Part shown: in pieces, positions 1-6,582 of the stretch
Position numbering within the stretch: the first letter of the stretch is position 1
Layout: the number at the start of each line of letters is the position of its first letter
The notes under the pieces: model-generated
Told to the model about the DNA's origin: nothing
The model's input: only the letters and a program-made list of their open reading frames with translations
The model's database searches: none
Position numbers and translations under genes: made by a program
Source: Cryomorphaceae bacterium
GTDB taxonomy: Bacteria > Bacteroidota > Bacteroidia > Flavobacteriales > Schleiferiaceae
Assembly (NCBI GenBank): GCA_003455605.1
Contig: DMQR01000143.1
Coordinates: forward strand, 1-7,851
DNA: 7,851 nt
Reading direction: 5' to 3'

Positions 1-1
1 G

Positions 2-229
2 CTGTTGATGGCAAAGAACTACGCTGGCTTGCAGGATGATTTCCAGGCGAACTACACCTTGGATTACATCATAGATAATGCGGAAGGTGCCATTGTAGAG
101 GATGCACGACAGTTTAAATCCGACCTCGCCAGACAAAGGGTATCTGGTGAGGCGCAAGCCCAAATCTCGGATAAGCTCGAGGTTGGACCCACGCAGGTGG
201 AAGAATTAGAAGAATTGGACCAAGAATAA
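2..229 (+). CDS. C-terminal end of a probable TPR-repeat protein (5' truncated by window)
   Basis: Only the last 75 codons are present. The frame is open to the left edge, so the true start lies outside the window; the TTG and ATG codons near base 5 are internal. The visible segment begins with a helical stretch (LLMAKNYAGLQDDFQANYTL) whose spacing of small and aromatic residues resembles a tetratricopeptide repeat, followed by DYIIDN. The rest is charged and helical and ends in an acidic run (VEELEELDQE). In Bacteroidota, long periplasmic or envelope TPR proteins often sit directly upstream of a barrel protein like the one that follows here, only 14 bases away, which supports co-transcription. 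The TPR assignment rests on one repeat-like segment plus this context, so it is moderate. The partner and exact role are unknown. Confidence 0.6.
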   Translation: MLMAKNYAGLQDDFQANYTLDYIIDNAEGAIVEDARQFKSDLARQRVSGEAQAQISDKLEVGPTQVEELEELDQE

Positions 230-243
230 ACCCAACTGAAGCA

Positions 244-1920
244 ATGAAAAAGATTCTATACACCGCATTATTTTTGGCTCCACTGAGCTTGTGGGCGCAA
301 GAAGAAACTGGAGATGAAGTAAAGAGCGTAGAAATTCGGGTGGTGGAGGATTACCAGGCCCAGGTGCGTGCGGCGCACAAAATTTCGGAGCAGCCTTCCT
401 TCACTGATACTACCTCGGAGAAAATACCTGTGGTGGTTCGTATTCAACCAAAGGGGATGACCATTGATTTCCAACCGGATCCTATTCCTGCCATCAAACT
501 TGGACGTGTGAAACTGCCAAAACTACCTACCCAGCGCATAAGTGTTGGGGGTGGAATGTACAGCAGTTCCTTTGCGGATATCGTCTTCTCTTCCCCGCGT
601 TCGAGAAAGAACGTTTGGGGCATCAAAGCGCATCATGAAAGCGCAAGTTCTGGTGTGCTCAATACCGCCTACGAACTGCAGCCTGTGTATGAGAATTCCA
701 TACTAATGGATTTTCAGCGTGCAACTAAGAATTGGAACCTTAAAACTCAACTCCAATTAGATGCAGATTATGTGAGTTTCTATGGAATGATGGATACTAC
801 CGGGGCAAATACTATTTCGCCTACGCCGCACGAGTGGAACTTGAGTGCAGGGTTGAGCCAACAATGGTTGAGAACTTCGAATCCTACCTCTAAAGTACCG
901 GCTGCCTACCGTAGTGGTGGCATGGCTTACCATTTCACAAATGCAGGTATTGGAGCGCACGAGCACTTGGCTAAAACCATGCATTGTATCGAAGTCTATG
1001 CCGCTGAGGCGCAAATTAATGTAGATTTAGGGTACCAATTCGGTCAATACTCCCTTACCGAAATGGTTTTTGAGCCTCGCATAAATCAATACCATCATTT
1101 TTATCTAAGTCCTCAGACGCAAGGCAAAAACGGGATGCTGAACTACCAGTTTGGGTTGACCTTCGCCGGCACGATCAACAATGAAGGTGCCGACAATCGA
1201 GGCACATATTATATCTTCCCGAACATCAATCTGCAAGCTGAGGTATTGAAGCGGACACTCGCTGTTTATGGTGGTTGGGACGGACGTGTGCAGCAGCAAA
1301 CCTTGAGTGCCTTATTGGCCTATGTCCCGGTGATCTCCGGCGATCTGGCCTTGGCTCTAACCGGGGAGAACAGAGGGTACGTCGGAATGCAAGGCGCGTT
1401 GGCAGGAAAACTTCAGTACCGCCTCGAAGGTTCTATGGCTTTTGTGGTGAATGATGCGCAATTCGAGCGAGACAGTACCACTTCGACCATTAATGATATG
1501 GCGGAGCTTCGATTAGGCTATGCTAACTATACGCGTTCTCGCCTGCGCGCAGAATTAAACGTGCCCATGAATGCCTTCACAGCCAGTGTGTATACCGAAC
1601 TCAATGCATACGCAGGTGCCGATCAATTTATAGGTGCTGAAGGCCGCGTTTTGGGTGCCTTATTGCGAGTAGATCATGGTGACGTACATCTGACCTCAAA
1701 CTTCAAATATGTTGGAGGACGTTATGCGGGTAATAATGAAAAGGGCATCTATGATTTGGGCGATTTCATGGATTTAAGCCTTGATTTAGGCTATACCATT
1801 AACGAGAATTTAGGGGTGAGTTTAAGGGCTTATAATCTCTTGAATCAACGCTATCAATTATGGAGCGGTTACGAGGTTCGAGGAACGCGTGGACTGTTCG
1901 TGTTGAACTACCAATTTTAA
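244..1920 (+). CDS. Secreted outer-membrane beta-barrel protein, TonB-dependent-receptor-like, without plug
   Basis: A 558-residue protein. The N-terminus (MKKILYTALFLAPLSLWAQ) is a typical signal peptide, with cleavage expected after about residue 18 or 19. A short periplasmic linker rich in charged residues and proline (about 20-95) follows, including a lysine/proline segment (KLGRVKLPKLPTQ) that leads into the first predicted strand (ISVGGGMYSSSFADIVF). From there to the end the protein alternates polar and aromatic residues in amphipathic strands. It closes with LRAYNLLNQRYQLW and a terminal strand ending LFVLNYQF, the C-terminal aromatic that outer-membrane proteins use for BAM recognition and a layout shared with TonB-dependent receptors. 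No plug domain, carboxypeptidase-like domain or TonB box is visible, and the length is well short of a usual receptor (over 700 aa). It may therefore be a barrel-only relative, often annotated as a TonB-dependent receptor. It probably forms an operon with the upstream TPR gene. No Shine-Dalgarno sequence precedes the ATG, as is usual in this phylum. The substrate is unknown. Confidence 0.8.
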   Translation: MKKILYTALFLAPLSLWAQEETGDEVKSVEIRVVEDYQAQVRAAHKISEQPSFTDTTSEKIPVVVRIQPKGMTIDFQPDPIPAIKLGRVKLPKLPTQRISVGGGMYSSSFADIVFSSPRSRKNVWGIKAHHESASSGVLNTAYELQPVYENSILMDFQRATKNWNLKTQLQLDADYVSFYGMMDTTGANTISPTPHEWNLSAGLSQQWLRTSNPTSKVPAAYRSGGMAYHFTNAGIGAHEHLAKTMHCIEVYAAEAQINVDLGYQFGQYSLTEMVFEPRINQYHHFYLSPQTQGKNGMLNYQFGLTFAGTINNEGADNRGTYYIFPNINLQAEVLKRTLAVYGGWDGRVQQQTLSALLAYVPVISGDLALALTGENRGYVGMQGALAGKLQYRLEGSMAFVVNDAQFERDSTTSTINDMAELRLGYANYTRSRLRAELNVPMNAFTASVYTELNAYAGADQFIGAEGRVLGALLRVDHGDVHLTSNFKYVGGRYAGNNEKGIYDLGDFMDLSLDLGYTINENLGVSLRAYNLLNQRYQLWSGYEVRGTRGLFVLNYQF

Positions 1921-1973
1921 CGGCCTAAATCCTCGGGAAATCCCGAAAATGTTGATAACCTTGTTGGTAACTG

Positions 1974-1997
1974 CAAGAGGGGCTTCGGCCCCTTTTG
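1974..1997 (+). terminator. Intrinsic-type terminator hairpin with UUCG tetraloop after the barrel gene
   Basis: AGGGGC (1978-1983) pairs with GCCCCT (1988-1993) around a TTCG loop closed by C-G, the very stable cUUCGg tetraloop. Pairing can extend to 1974-1997 through A-T pairs and one G-T pair. A T-run lies in the 3' arm (1993-1996) and another at 2002-2006. It sits 53 bases after the stop of the barrel gene and just before the gyrB promoter, so it most likely ends the upstream operon. Confidence 0.8.
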
Positions 1998-2028
1998 TCG
2001 CTTTTTGAGCCCCTAAAAGTTATCTTTG
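1994..2028 (+). promoter_or_regulatory. Bacteroidota-type promoter of gyrB
   Basis: TATCTTTG at 2021-2028 matches the Bacteroidota sigma-factor -7 consensus TAnnTTTG exactly. A TTTG at 1994-1997 lies 23 bases upstream, at the long end of the 17-23 base spacing reported for flavobacteria; TTTG at 2004-2007 would be too close (13 bases). Transcription would begin around 2033-2037, giving a leader of about 30 bases before the ATG at 2066. The -33 element lies in the 3' arm of the preceding terminator. No operator could be recognised. Confidence 0.7.
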
Positions 2029-2065
2029 TTAAGATAGCATTAAGCGAACTTACGCGCTGATATTT

Positions 2066-4009
2066 ATGAGTGAACAAGAGAAGAATTACGACGGTGGTTC
2101 CATTCAGATTCTGGAAGGACTAGAGGCCGTTCGAAAACGTCCCGCCATGTACATCGGAGACATTGGTCTCAGAGGATTGCATCACCTAGTTTATGAGGTA
2201 GTTGATAACTCTATTGATGAAGCACTGGCCGGTCACGCTGAGGACATCTACGTGACCATTAACGAAGATAATAGTATCACCGTTAAGGATGATGGTCGTG
2301 GGATTCCCACGGACATGCACCCTAAGGATGGACGTTCTACCCTTGAGGTGGTTATGACGGTCCTTCACGCAGGGGGTAAATTTGACAAAGATTCCTACAA
2401 GGTTTCTGGTGGTTTGCATGGGGTGGGGGTAAGCTGTGTGAACGCACTATCATCTATGCTTTATGCAGAAGTACATCGCGATGGCAAAAAGCATGAAGTA
2501 GAATTCTCTCGCGGGATAGCAAAGTATCCTACTCGAGAAATAGGCGCTACAGATTACCGCGGTACCATTGTAACGTTTAAGCCAGACCAAGATATCTTCG
2601 AGGAAACCGAATACCACTATGAAATCTTAGCAAAACGCATGCGCGAATTAGCCTTCTTGAATAAAGGCGTAGCCATTACCTTAAAGGACCTTCGTGAACT
2701 GGATGAAAAAGGCGAGCCCAATGGCGACCGTTTCTTCAGTGAAGATGGTTTAGCGGGTTTTGTGAAGTATATCGATAGTAATCGCGAGGTCATTATGCCT
2801 GAGGTCATGTGCATGGAGGGTGAGCGGGATGGTATTCCAGTGGAAGTGGCCATGCACTACAACACATCCTACAACGAAAATATACACTCGTACGTCAACA
2901 ATATTAATACACACGAAGGAGGCACGCATTTGGCAGGTTTCCGCCGTGCGTTGACCCGTACCTTGAAGAAATATGCGGACGAAAGTGGCTTGTTGGCGAA
3001 AGAAAAAGTTGAAATCGCCGGGGATGATTTCCGCGAAGGTTTGACAGCGGTTATTTCTGTGAAGGTTATGGAGCCTCAGTTTGAGGGTCAGACTAAAACC
3101 AAACTTGGAAATAAAGAAGTCAGCGGCGCGGTGGATAAGCTCGTTGGCGAGATGTTGACGAATTTCTTAGAGGAGCATCCGAACGAAGCTAAGGTCATAG
3201 TACAAAAAGTGTTGCTGGCCGCCAAAGCTCGTGTGGCGGCGAAGAAAGCTCGTGAAATGGTGCAGCGTAAAGGATCGATGTCCTCTATGGGCTTGCCAGG
3301 AAAGCTGAGCGATTGTTCAGAAACAGATCCGCATGTATGTGAAATCTTCCTGGTGGAGGGCGATTCTGCAGGGGGTACGGCCAAACAAGGTCGTGATCGT
3401 AATTTCCAAGCGATCCTTCCGCTTCGTGGTAAGATCCTAAATGTAGAGAAAGCTATTTCTCACAAGGTGTTTGAAAACGAAGAGATTAAGAACATGTATA
3501 CCGCATTAGGTGTAAGTGTTGGGACAGAGGAGGATAGCAAAGCCTTGAACATGGATAAACTCCGTTACCACAAGATTGTAATCATGACGGATGCCGATGT
3601 GGACGGAAGCCACATTTCAACGTTAATCTTAACTTTCTTCTTCCGCTACATGCGGGAGTTGGTAGAATTGGGCTATGTATATATCGCTACTCCACCATTG
3701 TATTTGGTGAAAAAAGGAGCTAAGCAAGCATATGCTTGGGATGATAAGCAACGGGATCAAATTGCCCAGGAATTTGGTGGAGATGCAGGTTCCGGTGTTG
3801 CTGTCCAGCGCTACAAGGGTCTTGGTGAGATGAATGCAGAACAACTGTGGGATACTACTATGAATCCTGAGGAACGCATCTTGAAGCAAGTAACCATTGA
3901 CGATAGCGCGGAAGCGGATCGTGTCTTCTCCATGTTGATGGGGGATGATGTACCGCCGCGTCGTGATTTCATCGAGCGCAACGCTAAATACGCAAATATT
4001 GATGCTTAA
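2066..4009 (+). CDS. gyrB: DNA gyrase subunit B
   Basis: ATPase subunit of DNA gyrase (A2B2), which introduces negative supercoils into DNA using ATP. The GHKL ATPase domain fills about residues 1-220: E44 is the catalytic base and N48 the Mg ligand in YEVVDNSIDEA, DDGRGIP lies at 75-81, and the lid region holds VSGGLHGVGVS. The transducer domain follows with the QTK loop (Q342, K344). The TOPRIM domain has EGDSAG (E431) and DADVDGSHI (D509, D511, D513), which hold the catalytic metal ions. The C-terminal GyrB region contains QRYKGLGEMN near residue 580, which contacts GyrA. At 647 aa it is the short form without the roughly 170-residue insertion of gammaproteobacteria. ParE is a close relative, but the length, the QRYKGLGEMN context and overall similarity favour GyrB. 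The start is the only ATG in the leader and is well placed after the promoter. Its stop overlaps the start of the next gene. Confidence 0.98.
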   Translation: MSEQEKNYDGGSIQILEGLEAVRKRPAMYIGDIGLRGLHHLVYEVVDNSIDEALAGHAEDIYVTINEDNSITVKDDGRGIPTDMHPKDGRSTLEVVMTVLHAGGKFDKDSYKVSGGLHGVGVSCVNALSSMLYAEVHRDGKKHEVEFSRGIAKYPTREIGATDYRGTIVTFKPDQDIFEETEYHYEILAKRMRELAFLNKGVAITLKDLRELDEKGEPNGDRFFSEDGLAGFVKYIDSNREVIMPEVMCMEGERDGIPVEVAMHYNTSYNENIHSYVNNINTHEGGTHLAGFRRALTRTLKKYADESGLLAKEKVEIAGDDFREGLTAVISVKVMEPQFEGQTKTKLGNKEVSGAVDKLVGEMLTNFLEEHPNEAKVIVQKVLLAAKARVAAKKAREMVQRKGSMSSMGLPGKLSDCSETDPHVCEIFLVEGDSAGGTAKQGRDRNFQAILPLRGKILNVEKAISHKVFENEEIKNMYTALGVSVGTEEDSKALNMDKLRYHKIVIMTDADVDGSHISTLILTFFFRYMRELVELGYVYIATPPLYLVKKGAKQAYAWDDKQRDQIAQEFGGDAGSGVAVQRYKGLGEMNAEQLWDTTMNPEERILKQVTIDDSAEADRVFSMLMGDDVPPRRDFIERNAKYANIDA

Positions 4010-5558
4010 CACGGGCATAACGATACGAATAGCCTCCTGTCTAGGGGGCTTTTTTGTATGCCTTGTACTCACCACATTGTTAGGATGTAGGCAGCAGACG
4101 GAGGTGGATAAAATGGTGTTTAGGTATAACGAGCCTGTGGGTATTCCCACATTAGATCCTGCGTTTGCTAAGGATAAAAGTACCATTTGGGCGGTCCAGC
4201 AACTTTTTGAATCCTTGGTCGCCTTAAATGAGAAGAATGACATAGTTCCTGTGTTGGCTTCTCATTGGTCGGTCGCCGAGAATGGTCGAGTCTATGAGTT
4301 CTCAATACGCGATGTATACTTCCACAACGGAAGCAAGCTATGTCCTGCAGATGTCGTGTACAGTCTCAAGCGATTGCAAGATCCTACTATCGCCTCTCCT
4401 GGCAGTTGGGTATTAGAAGATGTCTTGGATATTTATGAGAGTAAGGCGGGTACGGTGATCATTGAGCTATATGCTCCAAATGCTTCGTTTTTGTCCCTTC
4501 TGGCCATGCCGTATTGTGGGGTGATGCCTGCTGGGTCAGTGGAGGTCGCAACTTCGCCGGTGGGTACGGGTCCTTTTATGATGCACCGCTGGCATTATGG
4601 GGAAAAATTAGTCCTTCATAAACATGAGCAGTACTGGAAACAGGATGCTGAAGGCCAGTCGTTACCGTATCTCGACGGTATAAGTGTGTCTTTTTTGCCG
4701 GATCAGCAAAGCGCCTTCTTGGAGTACCTCAGCGGGAACTTTGATTTTTTACCAAACCTCGATCCTAGCTTTAAAGACGACCTGTTGACCAAATCTGGAG
4801 ATTTGCAATCGCGATACCAAGGAGGTCACCGATTGGAGCGCACTCCTTTTTTGAATACAGAATACTTTATTTTTAATGTAGAGAAAGGGTTGCCGCAGGA
4901 ACTCCGTTGGGCAATTAATGCAGGGATTAATAGGGAAGAAATGATACAGTCCCTGCGCAATGGAGTGGGAATTCCAGCGCGCGGGGGAATCATACCTTTT
5001 GGTCTTCCTGAATACCAAGATAATATAGGAACGGCTTATGCGCCGGATTCAGTGGCTGCGCTGTTGGCCTCGATGGAGTTGCCGGATTTGACCCTGATTA
5101 CCGTGGCGAACTACCGCGATCTATGTGAATATGTGCAGGGTGAAATGGCCGGTTTAGGTTGGCCCATAGCCGTCAATGTAATTCCTTCTGCGACATTGAG
5201 AAGTCAGAAGAGTTCAGGTACCTTGGGCTTTTTTCGAGCCAGTTGGATTGCTGATTATCCAGATGCTGAAAATTACCTGATGCTTTTCTACAGCGGGTAT
5301 AAGGCGCCTAATGGGCCCAATTACAGTTTGTATGAGGATGCACATTACGATGCAATGTACGAGCAGATTCGTGCGCTGCCGCCGGGTGAGGAACGCAGTG
5401 CTCTGATGCGCGAGGCGGATAAATATCTAATGCAAGAACAGGTATTTGTGCCTTTGTTTTACGATGAGGTGCTGCGCGTCTATCCAGATTATGTTAGGGG
5501 TGTAGCGTCGAATGCCCTGAATGCACTCAATCTTCTTGAGGCTCGGTTGGAGCGCTAA
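4002..5558 (+). CDS. Lipoprotein substrate-binding protein of an ABC transporter (SBP_bac_5, peptide/nickel type)
   Basis: A 518-residue protein of the DppA/OppA-like family, which captures peptides or related solutes in the periplasm for an ABC permease. The ATG at 4002 gives a lipoprotein signal peptide: a short n-region with one arginine, a hydrophobic core (about residues 10-27) and the lipobox LLGC with lipidated C29. No acidic surface-export motif follows the cysteine (RQQTE), so it probably faces the periplasm. Family hallmarks are the N-lobe segment PTLDPAFAKD (about 50), ADVVYSLKR (116-124), SPVGTGPF (185-192) and EQVFVPLFYDE near the end. The frame is open further upstream, to an ATG at 3945 inside gyrB, but that start would put 19 extra residues before the signal peptide. 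The chosen start shares eight bases with the gyrB stop (ATGCTTAA), so translation may be coupled. No permease or ATPase gene is in the window, and the ligand cannot be predicted. A terminator-like hairpin lies in the signal-peptide codons. Confidence 0.88.
   Translation: MLNTGITIRIASCLGGFFVCLVLTTLLGCRQQTEVDKMVFRYNEPVGIPTLDPAFAKDKSTIWAVQQLFESLVALNEKNDIVPVLASHWSVAENGRVYEFSIRDVYFHNGSKLCPADVVYSLKRLQDPTIASPGSWVLEDVLDIYESKAGTVIIELYAPNASFLSLLAMPYCGVMPAGSVEVATSPVGTGPFMMHRWHYGEKLVLHKHEQYWKQDAEGQSLPYLDGISVSFLPDQQSAFLEYLSGNFDFLPNLDPSFKDDLLTKSGDLQSRYQGGHRLERTPFLNTEYFIFNVEKGLPQELRWAINAGINREEMIQSLRNGVGIPARGGIIPFGLPEYQDNIGTAYAPDSVAALLASMELPDLTLITVANYRDLCEYVQGEMAGLGWPIAVNVIPSATLRSQKSSGTLGFFRASWIADYPDAENYLMLFYSGYKAPNGPNYSLYEDAHYDAMYEQIRALPPGEERSALMREADKYLMQEQVFVPLFYDEVLRVYPDYVRGVASNALNALNLLEARLER
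4031..4055 (+). terminator. Intrinsic terminator of gyrB, embedded in the start of the lipoprotein gene
   Basis: AGCCTCC (4031-4037) pairs with GGGGGCT (4044-4050), seven pairs including one G-T, around the loop TGTCTA. The stem runs straight into a T-run (4050-4055). This is a textbook Rho-independent terminator placed 22 bases after the gyrB stop. It also encodes residues 10-18 of the substrate-binding lipoprotein: the T-run supplies two Phe codons of the signal-peptide core. How strongly it terminates when ribosomes translate through it is not known. Confidence 0.75.
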
Positions 5559-6582
5559 AGGTGGTGATTAGTGGACGGTGGTCACTGAAGGCTACGTCGC
5601 TGAGGTATTGCACAGAATAGGGCAGTTGTTCGTCCACTAGGGTCCAATCGATGCGCAACGGGAATCCCTTTTGCAACAATGGTAGGTAGGAGCCCCATGC
5701 GCCCGACCCCTTGAAAATGTACGGATCGTCTAATTTACAGAGCATGCGTACATACAAATTGCCGCCCGGGACTGAGTTGAAGTCCCCTGCGAGTACCACG
5801 GGATAAGGACTTTCGTTGATCCATTTCATTATATTTCGGCCTTGTTTGCCGCGGTCTTTGTCCGAGTGTGCGATTTTCTTAGCCATGAATTGGCCCTTTT
5901 CAATCCATTCCTCGCGGGTGTGCTCAATCTCCATGTCCATGTACTTGATACCGGTTGAACTCAGGTGGATATTGATGACACGAATGGTGTCGTCGGGGAG
6001 CGCGATGTCAGCATAACCCGCGCTGCGTTTCGCATATGAGTTTTCTTCAATAGCATCGAACATCAAGGAGCCGTGGTTGATGATGGGAAATTTTGAATAG
6101 ATCGCGGTCCCAATTCTCCTGTTGTTCGGCGCGTACACTCGAAAAGGGTAGTGCGCTGCTACGGGATTGGCCGCGCTTCGACGCATTTCTTGGGTACACA
6201 AAATGTCGATACGTTCCGATTGCGTCCATTGTGCAATGTCACTGGCGATGCCGCGTTGTTGGTAAAAGGCGCGTACGTTGTAGCTGGCCAATGTCCAGGA
6301 GGTTTGTTCGGGAGTTAGGGACGTACCTATTGGAAATTGGGCCATTACAGGGTAAAACAGCAGCGCCAAGCCGATGAGGTTTTTGAACATATGCTGAGGG
6401 CGGAATCGGGCCCAGATCAGAATCATGATCAAATGTGGGAACAGCAAGAATGGAAATAGGATGCTCAGTACTCCGGAACCTGGAATCCAATGGCCTGGTA
6501 GTAATGATCCAAAACCGATAAGTAGTGTGGCGTAAAAGAGTCCTACGTTGAACGTTCGCAGTATCCAGAGGCGCCTTTTCAC
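5527..6582 (-). CDS. Membrane-anchored endonuclease/exonuclease/phosphatase (EEP) family protein
   Basis: A 351-residue protein. Three hydrophobic segments (about 11-29, 37-57 and 65-84) anchor it in the inner membrane, followed by an EEP-fold catalytic domain. All usual active-site positions are visible: N102 in SYNVRAF, E132 in CTQEMR (metal ligand), H206 in INIHLSS, D267 and N269 in LAGDFNS, D312 in RIDWTL, and D334/H335 in FSDHRPL. It is therefore predicted to be an active Mg-dependent phosphodiesterase. The substrate (nucleic acid, phospholipid or sugar phosphate) is not shown by sequence. With three N-terminal helices the domain could lie on the periplasmic side, but the topology is not certain. 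The start is GTG; its GTGA shares four bases with the stop of the upstream rhomboid gene, which suggests coupled translation, and AGGA lies just upstream. The next in-frame ATG would remove the first helix. Its 3' end overlaps the convergent lipoprotein gene by 32 bases. Confidence 0.88.
   Translation of the reverse strand: MKRRLWILRTFNVGLFYATLLIGFGSLLPGHWIPGSGVLSILFPFLLFPHLIMILIWARFRPQHMFKNLIGLALLFYPVMAQFPIGTSLTPEQTSWTLASYNVRAFYQQRGIASDIAQWTQSERIDILCTQEMRRSAANPVAAHYPFRVYAPNNRRIGTAIYSKFPIINHGSLMFDAIEENSYAKRSAGYADIALPDDTIRVINIHLSSTGIKYMDMEIEHTREEWIEKGQFMAKKIAHSDKDRGKQGRNIMKWINESPYPVVLAGDFNSVPGGNLYVRMLCKLDDPYIFKGSGAWGSYLPLLQKGFPLRIDWTLVDEQLPYSVQYLSDVAFSDHRPLITTFSAPTEPQED

Noticed and set aside
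1934..1945. Small inverted repeat CGGGAAATCCCG after the barrel gene.
   Set aside because: The stem is only four to five pairs with a tiny loop and no T-run, so it is too weak to call as a terminator or operator.
1951..1971. Near-direct repeat GTTGATAAC / GTTGGTAAC upstream of gyrB.
   Set aside because: Two imperfect nine-base copies do not suffice to claim a binding site, and they do not match the DnaA box TTATCCACA. They lie before the terminator, away from the -7 element.
3945..4001. Upstream in-frame ATG for the lipoprotein gene, inside gyrB.
   Set aside because: It would add 19 residues before a signal peptide that is complete from the ATG at 4002, leaving the hydrophobic core too far from the N-terminus.
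4100..4115. GGAGG followed after eight bases by an in-frame ATG at 4113, a possible internal start giving a form without signal peptide.
   Set aside because: Strong Shine-Dalgarno use is not typical of Bacteroidota, and the lipobox just upstream makes the longer form the functional one. The match is probably chance in codons for Thr-Glu-Val.
3629..4243. A 204-codon open frame on the minus strand across the end of gyrB and the start of the lipoprotein gene.
   Set aside because: It is antisense to two well-supported genes, has no recognisable domain and no promoter, and its translation looks like a shadow of coding sequence on the other strand.
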